Assembly: GCA_023053545.1 (NCBI GenBank)
Contig: JAKZAN010000039.1
Location: forward strand, 635,001 to 699,000
Origin: Lepidurus packardi
Taxonomy: Eukaryota > Arthropoda > Branchiopoda > Notostraca > Triopsidae
DNA length: 64,000 nucleotides
Direction: 5' to 3'
Of this stretch, positions 49,621 to 62,987 are shown piece by piece. The position numbers and the translations under genes are program-made. How positions within the stretch are numbered: position 1 is the first letter of the stretch; the number at the start of each line of letters is the position of its first letter. The notes under the pieces were generated by a model. That model was not told the origin of the DNA, did not search any database, and saw only the letters and a list, made by a program, of their open reading frames with translations.

Positions 49621-52600
49621 TAAGAAAGGAATTCAATCAATCCTAAAGAATTAATTCAGTCCGTAAGGAAATAATTCAGTCCGTAAGGAATTAATTCAGT
49701 CCGTAAGGAATTAATTCAGTCCGTAAGGAATTAATTCAGTCCGTATGAAATTAATTCAGTCCGTAAGGAATTAATTAAGTAATTAATTCAGTCCGTAAGT
49801 AATTAATTCAGTCCGTAAGGAATTATTTCAGTCCGTAATTAATTAATTCATTCCTTACGGAATTAATTAAGTCCGTAAGGAATTAATTCAGTCCGTAGGG
49901 AATTAATTCAGTCCGTAAGGAATTAATTCAGTAAGAAAGGATTTCAATCAATCCTAAAGAATTAATTCAGTCCGTAAGGAAATAATTAAGTCCGTAAGGA
50001 ATTAATTCAGTCCGTAAGGTATTAATTCAGTCCGTAGTGAATTAATTAAGTCCGTAAGGAATTAATTCAGTCCGTAAGGAATTAATTCAGTCCGTAAGGA
50101 ATTAATTCAGTCCGTAAGGAATTAATTCAGTCCGTAAGGAATTATTTCAGTCCGTAATTAATTAATTCATTCCTTACGGAATTAGTTAAGTCCATAAGGA
50201 ATAATTTCAGTCTGTAAGGATTTAATTATGTCGGTAATGAATTAATTCAGTCCGTAAGGAATTAATTCAGTCCGTAAGGAATTAATTCAGTAAGAAAGGA
50301 ATTCAATCAATCCTAAAGAATTAATTCAGTCCGTAAGGAAATAATTAAGTCCGTAAGGAATTAATTCAGTCCGTAAGGAATTAATTCTGTCCGTAAGGAT
50401 TTAATTCAGTCCTTAAGGTATTAATTCAGTCCGTAGTGAATTAATTAAGTCCGTAAGGAATTAATTCAGTCCGTAAGGAATTAATTCAGTCCGTAAGGAA
50501 TTAATTCGGTAAGAAAGGAATTCAATCAATCCTAAAGAATTAATTCAGTCCGTAAGGAAATAATTCAGTCCGTAAGGAATTAATTCAGTCCGTAAGGAAT
50601 TAATTCAGTCCGTAAGGAATTAATTCGGTAAGAAAGGAATTCAATCAATCCTAAAGAATTAATTCAGTCCGTAAGGAAATAATTCAGTCCGTAAGGAATT
50701 AATTCAGTCCGTAAGGAATTAATTCAGTCCGTAAGGAATTAATTCAGTCCGTATGAAATTAATTCAGTCCGTAAGGAATTAATTAAGTAATTAATTCAGT
50801 CCGTAAGTAATTAATTCAGTCCGTAAGGAATTATTTCAGTCCGTAATTAATTAATTCATTCCTTACGGAATTAATTAAGTCCGTAAGGAATTAATTCAGT
50901 CCGTAGGGAATTAATTCAGTCCGTAAGGAATTAATTAAGTCCGTAAGGAATTAATTCAGTCCGTAGGGAATTAATTCAGTCCGTAAGGAATTAATTCAGT
51001 AAGAAAGGATTTCAATCAATCCTAAAGAATTAATTCAGTCCGTAAGGAAATAATTAAGTCCGTAAGGAATTAATTCAGTCCGTAAGGTATTAATTCAGTC
51101 CGTAGTGAATTAATTAAGTCCGTAAGGAATTAATTCAGTCCGTAAGGAATTAATTCAGTCCGTAAGGAATTAATTCAGTCCGTAAGGAATTAATTCAGTC
51201 CGTAAGGAATTATTTCAGTCCGTAATTAATTAATTCATTCCTTACGGAATTAGTTAAGTCCATAAGGAATAATTTCAGTCTGTAAGGATTTAATTATGTC
51301 GGTAATGAATTAATTCAGTCCGTAAGGAATTAATTCAGTCCGTAAGGAATTAATTCAGTAAGAAAGGAATTCAATCAATCCTAAAGAATTAATTCAGTCC
51401 GTAAGGAAATAATTAAGTCCGTAAGGAATTAATTCAGTCCGTAAGGAATTAATTCTGTCCGTAAGGATTTAATTCAGTCCTTAAGGTATTAATTCAGTCC
51501 GTAGTGAATTAATTAAGTCCGTAAGGAATTAATTAAGTCCGTAAGGTATTAATTCAGTCCGAAAGGAATTAATGAAGTCCGTAAGGAATTAATTCATTCC
51601 GTAAGGAATTATTTCAGTCCGTAATTAATTAATTCATTCCTTACGGAATTAATTAAGTCCGTAAGGAATTAATTCAGTCCGTAAGGAAATAATTCAGTCC
51701 GTAATGAATAAGTTCAGTACGTATTGGATTAATTAAGTCCGTAATGAATTAATTCAGTCCGTATGAAATTAATTCAGTCCTTAAGGAATTAATTCAGTAA
51801 GAAAGGAATTAATACAGTCCGTAAGGAATTAATTCAGTCCGTAAGGAATTAATTCAGTCCGTAAGGAATTAATTCAGTCCGTAAGGAATTAATTCAGTCC
51901 GTAAGGAATTATTTCAGTCCGTAATTAATTAATTCATTCCTTACGGAATTAGTTAAGTCCATAAGGAATAATTTCAGTCTGTAAGGATTTAATTATGTCG
52001 GTAATGAATTAATTCAGTCCGCAAGGAATTAATTCAGTCCGTAAGGAATTAATTCAGTAAGAAAGGAATTCAATCAATCCTAAAGAATTAATTCAGTCCG
52101 TAAGGAAATAATTAAGTCCGTAAGGAATTAATTCAGTCCGTAAGGAATTAATTCAGTCCGTAAGGAATTAATTCGGTAAGAAAGGAATTCAATCAATCCT
52201 AAAGAATTAATTCAGTCCGTAAGGAAATAATTCAGTCCGTAAGGAATTAATTCAGTCCGTAAGGAATTAATTCAGTCCGTAAGGAATTAATTCGGTAAGA
52301 AAGGAATTCAATCAATCCTAAAGAATTAATTCAGTCCGTAAGGAAATAATTCAGTCCGTAAGGAATTAATTCAGTCCGTAAGGAATTAATTCAGTCCGTA
52401 AGGAATTAATTCAGTCCGTATGAAATTAATTCAGTCCGTAAGGAATTAATTAAGTAATTAATTCAGTCCGTAAGTAATTAATTCAGTCCGTAAGGAATTA
52501 TTTCAGTCCGTAATTAATTAATTCATTCCTTACGGAATTAATTAAGTCCGTAAGGAATTAATTCAGTCCGTAGGGAATTAATTCAGTCCGTAAGGAATTA

Positions 52601-53900
52601 ATTCAGTAAGAAAGGATTTCAATCAATCCTAAAGAATTAATTCAGTCCGTAAGGAAATAATTAAGTCCGTAAGGAATTAATTCAGTCCGTAAGGTATTAA
52701 TTCAGTCCGTAGTGAATTAATTAAGTCCGTAAGGAATTAATTCAGTCCGTAAGGAATTAATTCAGTCCGTAAGGAATTAATTCAGTCCGTAAGGAATTAA
52801 TTCAGTCCGTAAGGAATTATTTCAGTCCGTAATTAATTAATTCATTCCTTACGGAATTAGTTAAGTCCATAAGGAATAATTTCAGTCTGTAAGGATTTAA
52901 TTATGTCGGTAATGAATTAATTCAGTCCGTAAGGAATTAATTCAGTCCGTAAGGAATTAATTCAGTCCGTAAGGAATTAATTCAGTAAGAAAGGAATTCA
53001 ATCAATCCTAAAGAATTAATTCAGTCCGTAAGGAAATAATTAAGTCCGTAAGGAATTAATTCAGTCCGTAAGGAATTAATTCAGTCCGTAAGGAATTAAT
53101 TCGGTAAGAAAGGAATTCAATCAATCCTAAAGAATTAATTCAGTCCGTAAGGAAATAATTCAGTCCGTAAGGAATTAATTCAGTCCGTAAGGAATTAATT
53201 CAGTCCGTAAGGAATTAATTCGGTAAGAAAGGAATTCAATCAATCCTAAAGAATTAATTCAGTCCGTAAGGAAATAATTCAGTCCGTAAGGAATTAATTC
53301 AGTCCGTAAGGAATTAATTCAGTCCGTAAGGAATTAATTCAGTCCGTATGAAATTAATTCAGTCCGTAAGGAATTAATTAAGTAATTAATTCAGTCCGTA
53401 AGTAATTAATTCAGTCCGTAAGGAATTATTTCAGTCCGTAATTAATTAATTCATTCCTTACGGAATTAATTAAGTCCGTAAGGAATTAATTCAGTCCGTA
53501 GGGAATTAATTCAGTCCGTAAGGAATTAATTCAGTAAGAAAGGATTTCAATCAATCCTAAAGAATTAATTCAGTCCGTAAGGAAATAATTAAGTCCGTAA
53601 GGAATTAATTCAGTCCGTAAGGTATTAATTCAGTCCGTAGTGAATTAATTAAGTCCGTAAGGAATTAATTCAGTCCGTAAGGAATTAATTCAGTCCGTAA
53701 GGAATTAATTCAGTCCTTAAGGAATTAATTCAGTCCGTAAGGAATTATTTCAGTCCGTAATTAATTAATTCATTCCTTACGGAATTAGTTAAGTCCATAA
53801 GGAATAATTTCAGTCTGTAAGGATTTAATTATGTCGGTAATGAATTAATTCAGTCCGTAAGGAATTAATTCAGTCCGTAAGGAATTAATTCAGTAAGAAA
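49621..53900 (+). repeat. Family of 0.93-1.07-kb higher-order units
   Basis: The landmark GGAATTAATTAAGTAATT occurs at about 49771, 50779, 52446 and 53374. The first pair lies 1008 bp apart and the last pair 928 bp apart. Each copy has the GTAGGGAATT variant downstream, then an inverted-core cassette. In the second copy a 60-bp stretch containing GTAGGGAATT is doubled (about 50881-51000). A weaker relative lies near 55930. Confidence 0.82.
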
Positions 53901-56900
53901 GGAATTCAATCAATCCTAAAGAATTAATTCAGTCCGTAAGGAAATAATTAAGTCCGTAAGGAATTAATTCAGTCCATAAGGAATTAATTCAGTCCGTAAG
54001 GAATTAATTCGGTAAGAAAGGAATTCAATCAATCCTAAAGAATTAATTCAGTCCGTAAGGAATTAATTCAGTCCGTAAGGAATTAATTCAGTCCGTAAGG
54101 AATTAATTAAGTCCGTAAGGAATTAATTCAGTCCGTAAGGAATTAATTCAGTCCGTAAGTAGTTAATAAAATCCGTACGGAATTAATTCAGAACGTAAGG
54201 AATTAATTAAGTACGTAAGGAATTAATTAAGTCCGTAAGGAATTAATTCAGTCCGTAAGGAATTAATTCAGTCCGTAAGGAATTAATTCAGTCAGTAAGG
54301 AATTATTTCAGTCCGTAAGGAATTAATTCAGTCCGTAAGGAATTAATTCAGTCCGTAAGGATTTAATTCAGTCCGTAAGGTATTAATTCAGTCCGTAAGG
54401 AATTAATTCAGTCCGTAAGGAATTAATTCAATCCGTAAGGAATTAATTAAATCCGTAAGGAATTAATTCAGTCCGTAAGTAATTAATAAAATCCGTACGG
54501 AATTAATTCAGACCGTAAGGAATTACATAAGTACGTAAGGAATTAATTCAGTCCGTAAGGAATTATTTCGGTAAGAAAGGAATTCAATCAATCCTAAAGA
54601 ATTAATTCAGTCCGTAAGGAATTACATAAGTACGTAAGGAATTAATTCAGTCCGTAAGGAATTAATTCAGTCAGTAAGGAATTAATTCAGTCCGTAAGGA
54701 ATTAATTCAGTCCGTATGAAATTAATTCAGTCCGTAAGGAATTAATTAAGGAATTAATTCAGTCCGTAAGTAATTAATTCAGTCCGTAAGGAATTATTTC
54801 AGTCCGTAATTAATTAATTCATTCCTTACGGAATTAATTAAGTCCGTAAGGAATTAATTCAGTAAGAAAGGAATTCAATCAATCCTAAAGAATTAATTCA
54901 GTCCGTAAGGAAATAATTAAGTCCGTAAGGAATTAATTCAGTCCGTAAGGAATTAATTCTGTCCGTAAGGATTTAATTCAGTCCGTAAGGTATTAATTCA
55001 GTCCGTAGTGAATTAATTAAGTCCGTAAGGAATTAATTAAGTCCGTAAGGTATTAATTCAGTCCGAAAGGAATTAATGAAGTCCGTAAGGAATTAATTCA
55101 TTCCGTAAGGAATTATTTCAGTCCGTAATTAATTAATTCATTCCTTACGGAATTAATTAAGTCCGTAAGGAATTAATTCAGTCCGTAAGGAATTAATTCA
55201 GTAAGAAAGGAATTCAATCAATCCTAAAGAATTAATTCAGTCCGTAAGGAAATAATTCAGTCCGTAATGAATAAGTTCAGTACGTATTGGGTTAATTAAG
55301 TCCGTAATGAATTAATTCAGTCCGTATGAAATTAATTCAGTCCTTAAGGAATTAATTCAGTAAGAAAGGAATTAATACAGTCCGTAAGGAATTAATTCAG
55401 TCCGTAAGGAATTAATTCAGTCCGTAAGGAATTAATTCAGTCCGTAAGGAATTAATTCAGTCCGTAAGGAATTATTTCAGTCCGTAATTAATTAATTCAT
55501 TCCTTACGGAATTAGTTAAGTCCATAAGGAATAATTTCAGTCTGTAAGGATTTAATTATGTCGGTAATGAATTAATTCAGTCCGCAAGGAATTAATTCAG
55601 TCCGTAAGGAATTAATTCAGTAAGAAAGGAATTCAATCAATCCTAAAGAATTAATTCAGTCCGTAAGGAAATAATTAAGTCCGTAAGGAATTAATTCAGT
55701 CCGTAAGGAATTATTTCAGTCCGTAAGGAATTAATTCGGTAAGAAAGGAATTCAATTAATCCTAAAGAATTAATTCAGTCCGTAAGGAAATAATTCAGTC
55801 CGTAAGGAATTAATTCAGTCCGTAAGGAATTATTTCAGTCCGTAAGGAATTAATTCAGTCCGTAAGGAATTAATTCAGTCCGTAAGGAATTAATTCAGTC
55901 CGTATGAAATTAATTCAGTCCGTAAGGAATTAATTAAGTAATTAATTCAGTCCGTAAGTAATTAATTCAGTCCGTAAGGAATTATTTCAGTCCGTAATTA
56001 ATTAATTCATTCCTTACGGAATTAATTAATTCCGTAAGGTATTAATTCAGTCCGTTAGGTATTAGTTCAGTCCGTAAGGAATTAATTCAGTCCGTAAGGA
56101 ATTAATTCTGTCCGTAAGGAATTAATTCAGTCCGTAAGGAATTAATTCAGTCCGTAAGGAATTAATTCAGTCCGTAAGGAATTAATTCAGTCCGTAAGGA
56201 ATTATTTCAGTCCGTAATTAATTAATTCATTCCTTACGGAATTAGTTAAGTCCATAAGGAATAATTTCAGTCTGTAAGGATTTAATTATGTCGGTAATGA
56301 ATTAATTCAGTCCGTAAGGAATTAATTCAGTCCGTAAGGAATTAATTCAGTAAGAAAGGAATTCAATCAATCCTAAAGAATTAATTCAGTCCGTAAGGAA
56401 ATAATTAAGTCCGTAAGGAATTAATTCAGTCCATAAGGAATTAATTCAGTCCGTAAGGAATTAATTCGGTAAGAAAGGAATTCAATCAATCCTAAAGAAT
56501 TAATTCAGTCCGTAAGGAATTAATTCAGTCCGTAAGGAATTAATTCAGTCCGTAAGGAATTAATTAAGTCCGTAAGGAATTAATTCAGTCCGTAAGTAGT
56601 TAATAAAATCCGTACGGAATTAATTCAGACCGTAAGGAATTAATTAAGTCCGTAAGGAATTAATTAAGTCCGTAAGGAATTAATTCAGTCCGTAAGGAAT
56701 TAGTTCAGTCCGTAAGGAATTAATTCAGTCAGTAAGGAATTATTTCAGTCCGTAAGGAATTAATTCAGTCCGTAAGGAATTAATTCAGTCCGTAAGGATT
56801 TAATTCAGTCCGTAAGGTATTAATTCAGTCCGTAAGGAATTAATTCAGTCCGTAAGGAATTAATTCAGTCCGTAAGGAATTAATTCAGTCCGTAAGGAAT

Positions 56901-57779
56901 TAATTCAGTCCGTAAGGAATTAATTCAGTCCGTAAGGAATTAATTCGGTAAGAAAGGAATTCAATCAATCCTAAAGAATTAATTCAGTCCGTAAGGAAAT
57001 AATTCAGTCCGTAAGGAATTAATTCAGTCCGTAAGGAATTAATTCAGTCCGTAAGGAATTAATTAAATCCGTAAGGAATTAATTCAGTCCGTAAGTAATT
57101 AATAAAATCCGTACGGAATTAATTCAGACCGTAAGGAATTAATTAAGTACGTAAGGAATTAATTGAGTCCGTAAGGAATTAATTCAGTCCGTAAGGAATT
57201 AATTCAGTCCGTAAGGAATTAATTCAGTCAGTAAGGAATTATTTCAGTCCGTACGGAATTAATTCAGTCCGTAAGGAATTAATTCAGTCCGTAAGGATTT
57301 AATTCAGTCCGTAAGGTATTAATTCAGTCCGTAAGGAATTAATTCAGTCCGTAAGGAATTAATTCAGTCCGTAAGGAATTAATTCAGTCCGTAAGGAATT
57401 AATTCGGTAAGAAAGGAATTCAGTCAATCCTAAAGAATTAATTCAGTCCGTAAGGAAATAATTCAGTCCGTAAGGAATTAATTCAGTCCGTAAGGAATTA
57501 ATTCAGTCCGTAAGGAATTAATTAAATCCGTAAGGAATTAATTCAGTCCGTAAGTAATTAATAAAATCCGTACGGAATTAATTCAGACCGTAAGGAATTA
57601 CATAAGTACGTAAGGAATTAATTCAGTCCGTAAGGAATTAATTCAGTCAGTAAGGAATTAATTCAGTCCGTAAGGAATTAATTCAGTCCGTATGAAATTA
57701 ATTCAGTCCGTAAGGAATTAATTAAGGAATTATTTCAGTCCGTAATTAATTAATTCAGTCCGTAAGGAATTATTTCAGT

Positions 57780-60700
57780 CCGTAATTAATTAATTCATTC
57801 CTTACGGAATTAGTTAAGTCCATAAGGAATAATTTCAGTCTGTAAGGATTTAATTATGTCGGTAATGAATTAATTCAGTCCGTAAGGAATTAATTCAGTC
57901 CGTAAGGAATTAATTCAGTAAGAAAGGAATTCAATCAATCCTAAAGAATTAATTCAGTCCGTAAGGAAATAATTAAGTCCGTAAGGAATTAATTCAGTCC
58001 ATAAGGAATTAATTCAGTCCGTAAGGAATTAATTCGGTAAGAAAGGAATTCAATCAATCCTAAAGAATTAATTCAGTCCGTAAGGAAATAATTCACTCCG
58101 TAAGGAATTAATTCAGTCCGTAAGGAATTAATTCAGTCCGTAAGGAATTAATTAAGTCCGTAAGGAATTAATTCAGTCCGTAAGTAGTTAATAAAATCCG
58201 TAAGGAATTATTTCAGTCCGTAAGGAATTAATTCAGTCTGTAAGGAATTAATTCAGTCCGTAAGGATTTAATTCAGTCCGTAAGGTATTAATTCAGTCCG
58301 TAAGGAATTAATTCAGTCCGTAAGGAATTAATTCAGTCCGTAAGGAATTAATTCAGTCCGTAAGGAATTAATTCGGTAAGAAAGGAATTCAATCAATCCT
58401 AAAGAATTAATTCAGTCCGTAAGGAAATAATTCAGTCCGTAAGGAATTAATTCAGTCCGTAAGGAATTAATTCAGTCCGTAAGGAATTAATTAAATCCGT
58501 AAGGAATTAATTCAGTCCGTAAGTAATTAATAAAATCCGTACGGAATTAATTCAGACCGTAAGGAATTAATTAAGTACGTAAGGAATTAATTAAGTCCGT
58601 AAGGAATTAATTCAGTCCGTAAGGAATTAATTCAGTCCGTAAGGAATTAATTCAGTCAGTAAGGAATTATTTCAGTCCGTAATTAATTAATTCATTCCTT
58701 ACGGAATTAGTTAAGTCCATAAGGAATAATTTCAGTCTGTAAGGATTTAATTATGTCGGTAATGAATTAATTCAGTCCGTAAGGAATTAATTCAGTCCGT
58801 AAGGAATTAATTCAGTAAGAAAGGAATTCAATCAATCCTAAAGAATTAATTCAGTCCGTAAGGAAATAATTAAGTCCGTAAGGAATTAATTCAGTCCATA
58901 AGGAATTAATTCAGTCCGTAAGGAATTAATTCGGTAAGAAAGGAATTCAATCAATCCTAAAGAATTAATTCAGTCCGTAAGGAAATAATTCAGTCCGTAA
59001 GGAATTAATTCAGTCCGTAAGGAATTAATTCAGTCCGTAAGGAATTAATTAAGTCCGTAAGGAATTAATTCAGTCCGTAAGTAGTTAATAAAATCCGTAC
59101 GGAATTAATTCAGACCGTAAGGAATTAATTAAGTCCGTAAGGAATTAATTAAGTCCGTAAGGAATTAATTCAGTCCGTAAGGAATTAATTCAGTCCGTAA
59201 GGAATTAATTCAGTCCGTAAGGAATTAATTCAGTCCGTAAGGAATTAATTCAGTCCGTAAGGAATTAATTCAGTCCGTAAGGAATTAATTCAGTCCGTAA
59301 GGAATTAATTCGGTAAGAAAGGAATTCAATCAATCCTAAAGAATTAATTCAGTCCGTAAGGAAATAATTCAGTCCGTAAGGAATTAATTCAGTCCGTAAG
59401 GAATTAATTCAGTCCGTAAGGAATTAATTAAATCCGTAAGGAATTAATTCAGTCCGTAAGTAATTAATAAAATCCGTACGGAATTAATTCAGACCGTAAG
59501 GAATTACATAAATACGTAAGGAATTAATTCAGTCCGTAAGGAATTAATTCAGTCAGTAAGGAATTAATTCAGTCCGTCAGGAATTAATTCAGTCCGTATG
59601 AAATTAATTCAGTCCGTAAGGAATGAATTAAGGAATTAATTCAGTCGGTAAGTAATTAATTCAGTCCGTAAGGAATTATTTCAGTCCGTAATTAATTAAT
59701 TCATTCCTTACGGAATTAATTAAGTCCGTAAGGAATTAATTCAGTCCGTAAGGAATTAATTCAGTCCGTAAGGAATTATTTCAGTCCGTAATTAATTAAT
59801 TCATTCCTTACGGAATTAGTTAAGTCCATAAGGAATAATTTCAGTCTGTAAGGATTTAATTATGTCGGTAATGAATTAATTCAGTCCGTAAGGAATTAAT
59901 TCAGTCCGTAAGGAATTAATTCAGTAAGAAAGGAATTCAATCAATCCTAAAGAATTAATTCAGTCCGTAAGGAAATAATTAAGTCCGTAAGGAATTAATT
60001 CAGTCCATAAGGAATTAATTCAGTCCGTAAGGAATTAATTCGGTAAGAAAGGAATTCAATCAATCCTAAAGAATTAATTCAGTCCGTAAGGAAATAATTC
60101 ACTCCGTAAGGAATTAATTCAGTCCGTAAGGAATTAATTCAGTCCGTAAGGAATTAATTAAGTCCGTAAGGAATTAATTCAGTCCGTAAGTAGTTAATAA
60201 AATCCGTAAGGAATTATTTCAGTCCGTAAGGAATTAATTCAGTCCGTAAGGAATTAATTCAGTCCGTAAGGATTTAATTCAGTCCGTAAGGTATTAATTC
60301 AGTCAGTAAGGAATTAATTCAGTCCGTAAGGAATTAATTCAGTCCGTAAGGAATTAATTCATTCCGTAAGGAATTAATTCAGTCCGTAAGGAATTAATTC
60401 GGTAAGAAAGGAATTCAATCAATCCTAAAGAATTAATTCAGTCCGTAAGGAAATAATTCAGTCCGTAAGGAATTAATTCAGTCCGTAAGGAATTAATTCA
60501 GTCCGTAAGGAATTAATTAAATCCGTAAGGAATTAATTCAGTCCGTAAGTAATTAATAAAATCCGTACGGAATTAATTCAGACCGTAAGGAATTAATTAA
60601 GTACGTAAGGAATTAATTAAGTCCGTAAGGAATTAATTCAGTCCGTAAGGAATTAATTCAGTCCGTAAGGAATTAATTCAGTCAGTAAGGAATTATTTCA

Positions 60701-61010
60701 GTCCGTAATTAATTAATTCATTCCTTACGGAATTAGTTAAGTCCATAAGGAATAATTTCAGTTTGTAAGGATTTAATTATGTCGGTAATGAATTAATTCA
60801 GTCCGTAAGGAATTAATTCAGTCCGTAAGGAATTAATTCAGTAAGAAAGGAATTCAATCAATCCTAAAGAATTAATTCAGTCCGTAAGGAAATAATTAAG
60901 TCCGTAAGGAATTAATTCAGTCCATAAGGAATTAATTCAGTCCGTAAGGAATTAATTCGGTAAGAAAGGAATTCAATCAATCCTAAAGAATTAATTCAGT
61001 CCGTAAGGAA
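57780..61010 (+). repeat. Two copies of a 2.0-kb higher-order unit
   Basis: The offset is 2006 bp at the start (57787-region against 59787, and the rare AATTCACTCCG change at 58094 and 60100). It becomes 2026 bp after one additional monomer in the second copy near 60360. Each copy carries two inverted-core cassettes. Confidence 0.82.
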
Positions 61011-61390
61011 TTAATTCAGTCCGTAAGGAATTAATTCAGTCAGTAAGGAATTATTTCAGTCCGTAAGGAATTAATTCAGTCCGTAAGGAATTAATTCAGT
61101 CCGTAAGGTATTAATTCAGTCCGTAAGGAATTAATTCAGTCCGTAAGGAATTAATTCAGTCCGTAAGGAATTAATTCAGTCCGTAAGGAATTAATTCGGT
61201 AAGAAAGGAATTCAATCAATCCTAAAGAATTAATTCAGTCCGTAAGGAAATAATTCAGTCCGTAAGGAATTAATTCAGTCCGTAAGGAATTAATTCAGTC
61301 CGTAAGGAATTAATTAAATCCGTAAGGAATTAATTCAGTCCGTAAGTAATTAATAAAATCCGTACGGAATTAATTCAGACCATAAGGAAT

Positions 61391-62987
61391 TAATTCAGTC
61401 CGTAAGGAATTAATTCAGTCAGTAAGGAATTATTTCAGTCCGTACGGAATTAATTCAGTCCGTAAGGAATTAATTCAGTCCGTAAGGATTTAATTCAGTC
61501 CGTAAGGTATTAATTCAGTCCGTAAGGAATTAATTCAGTCCGTAAGGAATTAATTCAGTCCGTAAGGAATTAATTCAGTCCGTAAGGAATTAATTCGGTA
61601 AGAAAGGAATTCAGTCAATCCTAAAGAATTAATTCAGTCCGTAAGGAAATAATTCAGTCCGTAAGGAATTAATTCAGTCCGTAAGGAATTAATTCAGTCC
61701 GTAAGGAATTAATTAAATCCGTAAGGAATTAATTCAGTCCGTAAGTAATTAATAAAATCCGTACGGAATTAATTCAGACCGTAAGGAATTACATAAGTAC
61801 GTAAGGAATTAATTCAGTCCGTAAGGAATTAATTCAGTCAGTAAGGAATTAATTCAGTCCGTAAGGAATTAATTCAGTCCGTATGAAATTAATTCAGTCC
61901 GTAAGGATTTAATTCAGTCCGTAAGGTATTAATTCAGTCCGTAAGGAATTAATTCATTCCTTACGGAATTAATTAAGTCCGTAAGGAATTAATTCAGTCC
62001 GTAAGGAATTAATTCAGTAAGAAAGGAATTCAATCAATCCTAAAGAATTAATTCAGTCCGTAAGGAAATAATTCGGTAAGAAAGGAATTCAATCAATCCT
62101 AAAGAATTAATTCAGTCCGTAAGGAAATAATTCAGTCCGTAAGGAATTAATTCAGTCCGTAAGGAATTAATTCAGTCCGTAAGGAATTAATTAAATCCGT
62201 AAGGATTTAATTCAGTCCGTAAGTAATTAATAAAATCCGTACGGAATTAATTCAGACCGTAAGGAATTAATTAAGTCCGTAAGGAATTAATTCAGTCCGT
62301 AAGGAATTAATTCAGTCCGTAAGGAATTAATTCAGTCAGTAAGGAATTATTTCAGTCCGTACGGAATTAATTCAGTCCGTAAGGAATTAATTCAGTCCGT
62401 AAGGATTTAATTCAGTCCGTAAGGTATTAATTCAGTCCGTAAGGAATTAATTCAGTCCGTAAGGAATTAATTCAGTCCGTAAGGAATTAATTCAGTCCGT
62501 AAGGAATTAATTCGGTAAGAAAGGAATTCAGTCAATCCTAAAGAATTAATTCAGTCCGTAAGGAAATAATTCAGTCCGTAAGGAATTAATTCAGTCCGTA
62601 AGGAATTAATTCAGTCCGTAAGGAATTAATTAAATCCGTAAGGAATTAATTCAGTCCGTAAGTAATTAATAAAATCCGTACGGAATTAATTCAGACCGTA
62701 ACGAATTACATAAGTACGTAAGGAATTAATTCAGTCCGTAAGGAATTAATTCAGTCAGTAAGGAATTAATTCAGTCCGTAAGGAATTAATTCAGTCCGTA
62801 TGAAATTAATTCAGTCCGTAAGGATTTAATTCAGTCCGTAAGGTATTAATTCAGTCCGTAAGGAATTAATTCATTCCTTACGGAATTAATTAAGTCCGTA
62901 AGGAATTAATTCAGTCCGTAAGGAATTAATTCAGTAAGAAAGGAATTCAATCAATCCTAAAGAATTAATTCAGTCCGTAAGGAAATA
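61391..62987 (+). repeat. 917-bp higher-order pair
   Basis: The segment 61391-62070 recurs at 62308-62987. The rare GGAATTCAGTCAATCC form of the EcoRI cassette is at 61612 and 62529, and GAATTACATAAGTACG is at 61786 and 62703. A further relative with the same rare form lies at 57421, which links this family to the region 4.2 kb to the left. Confidence 0.82.
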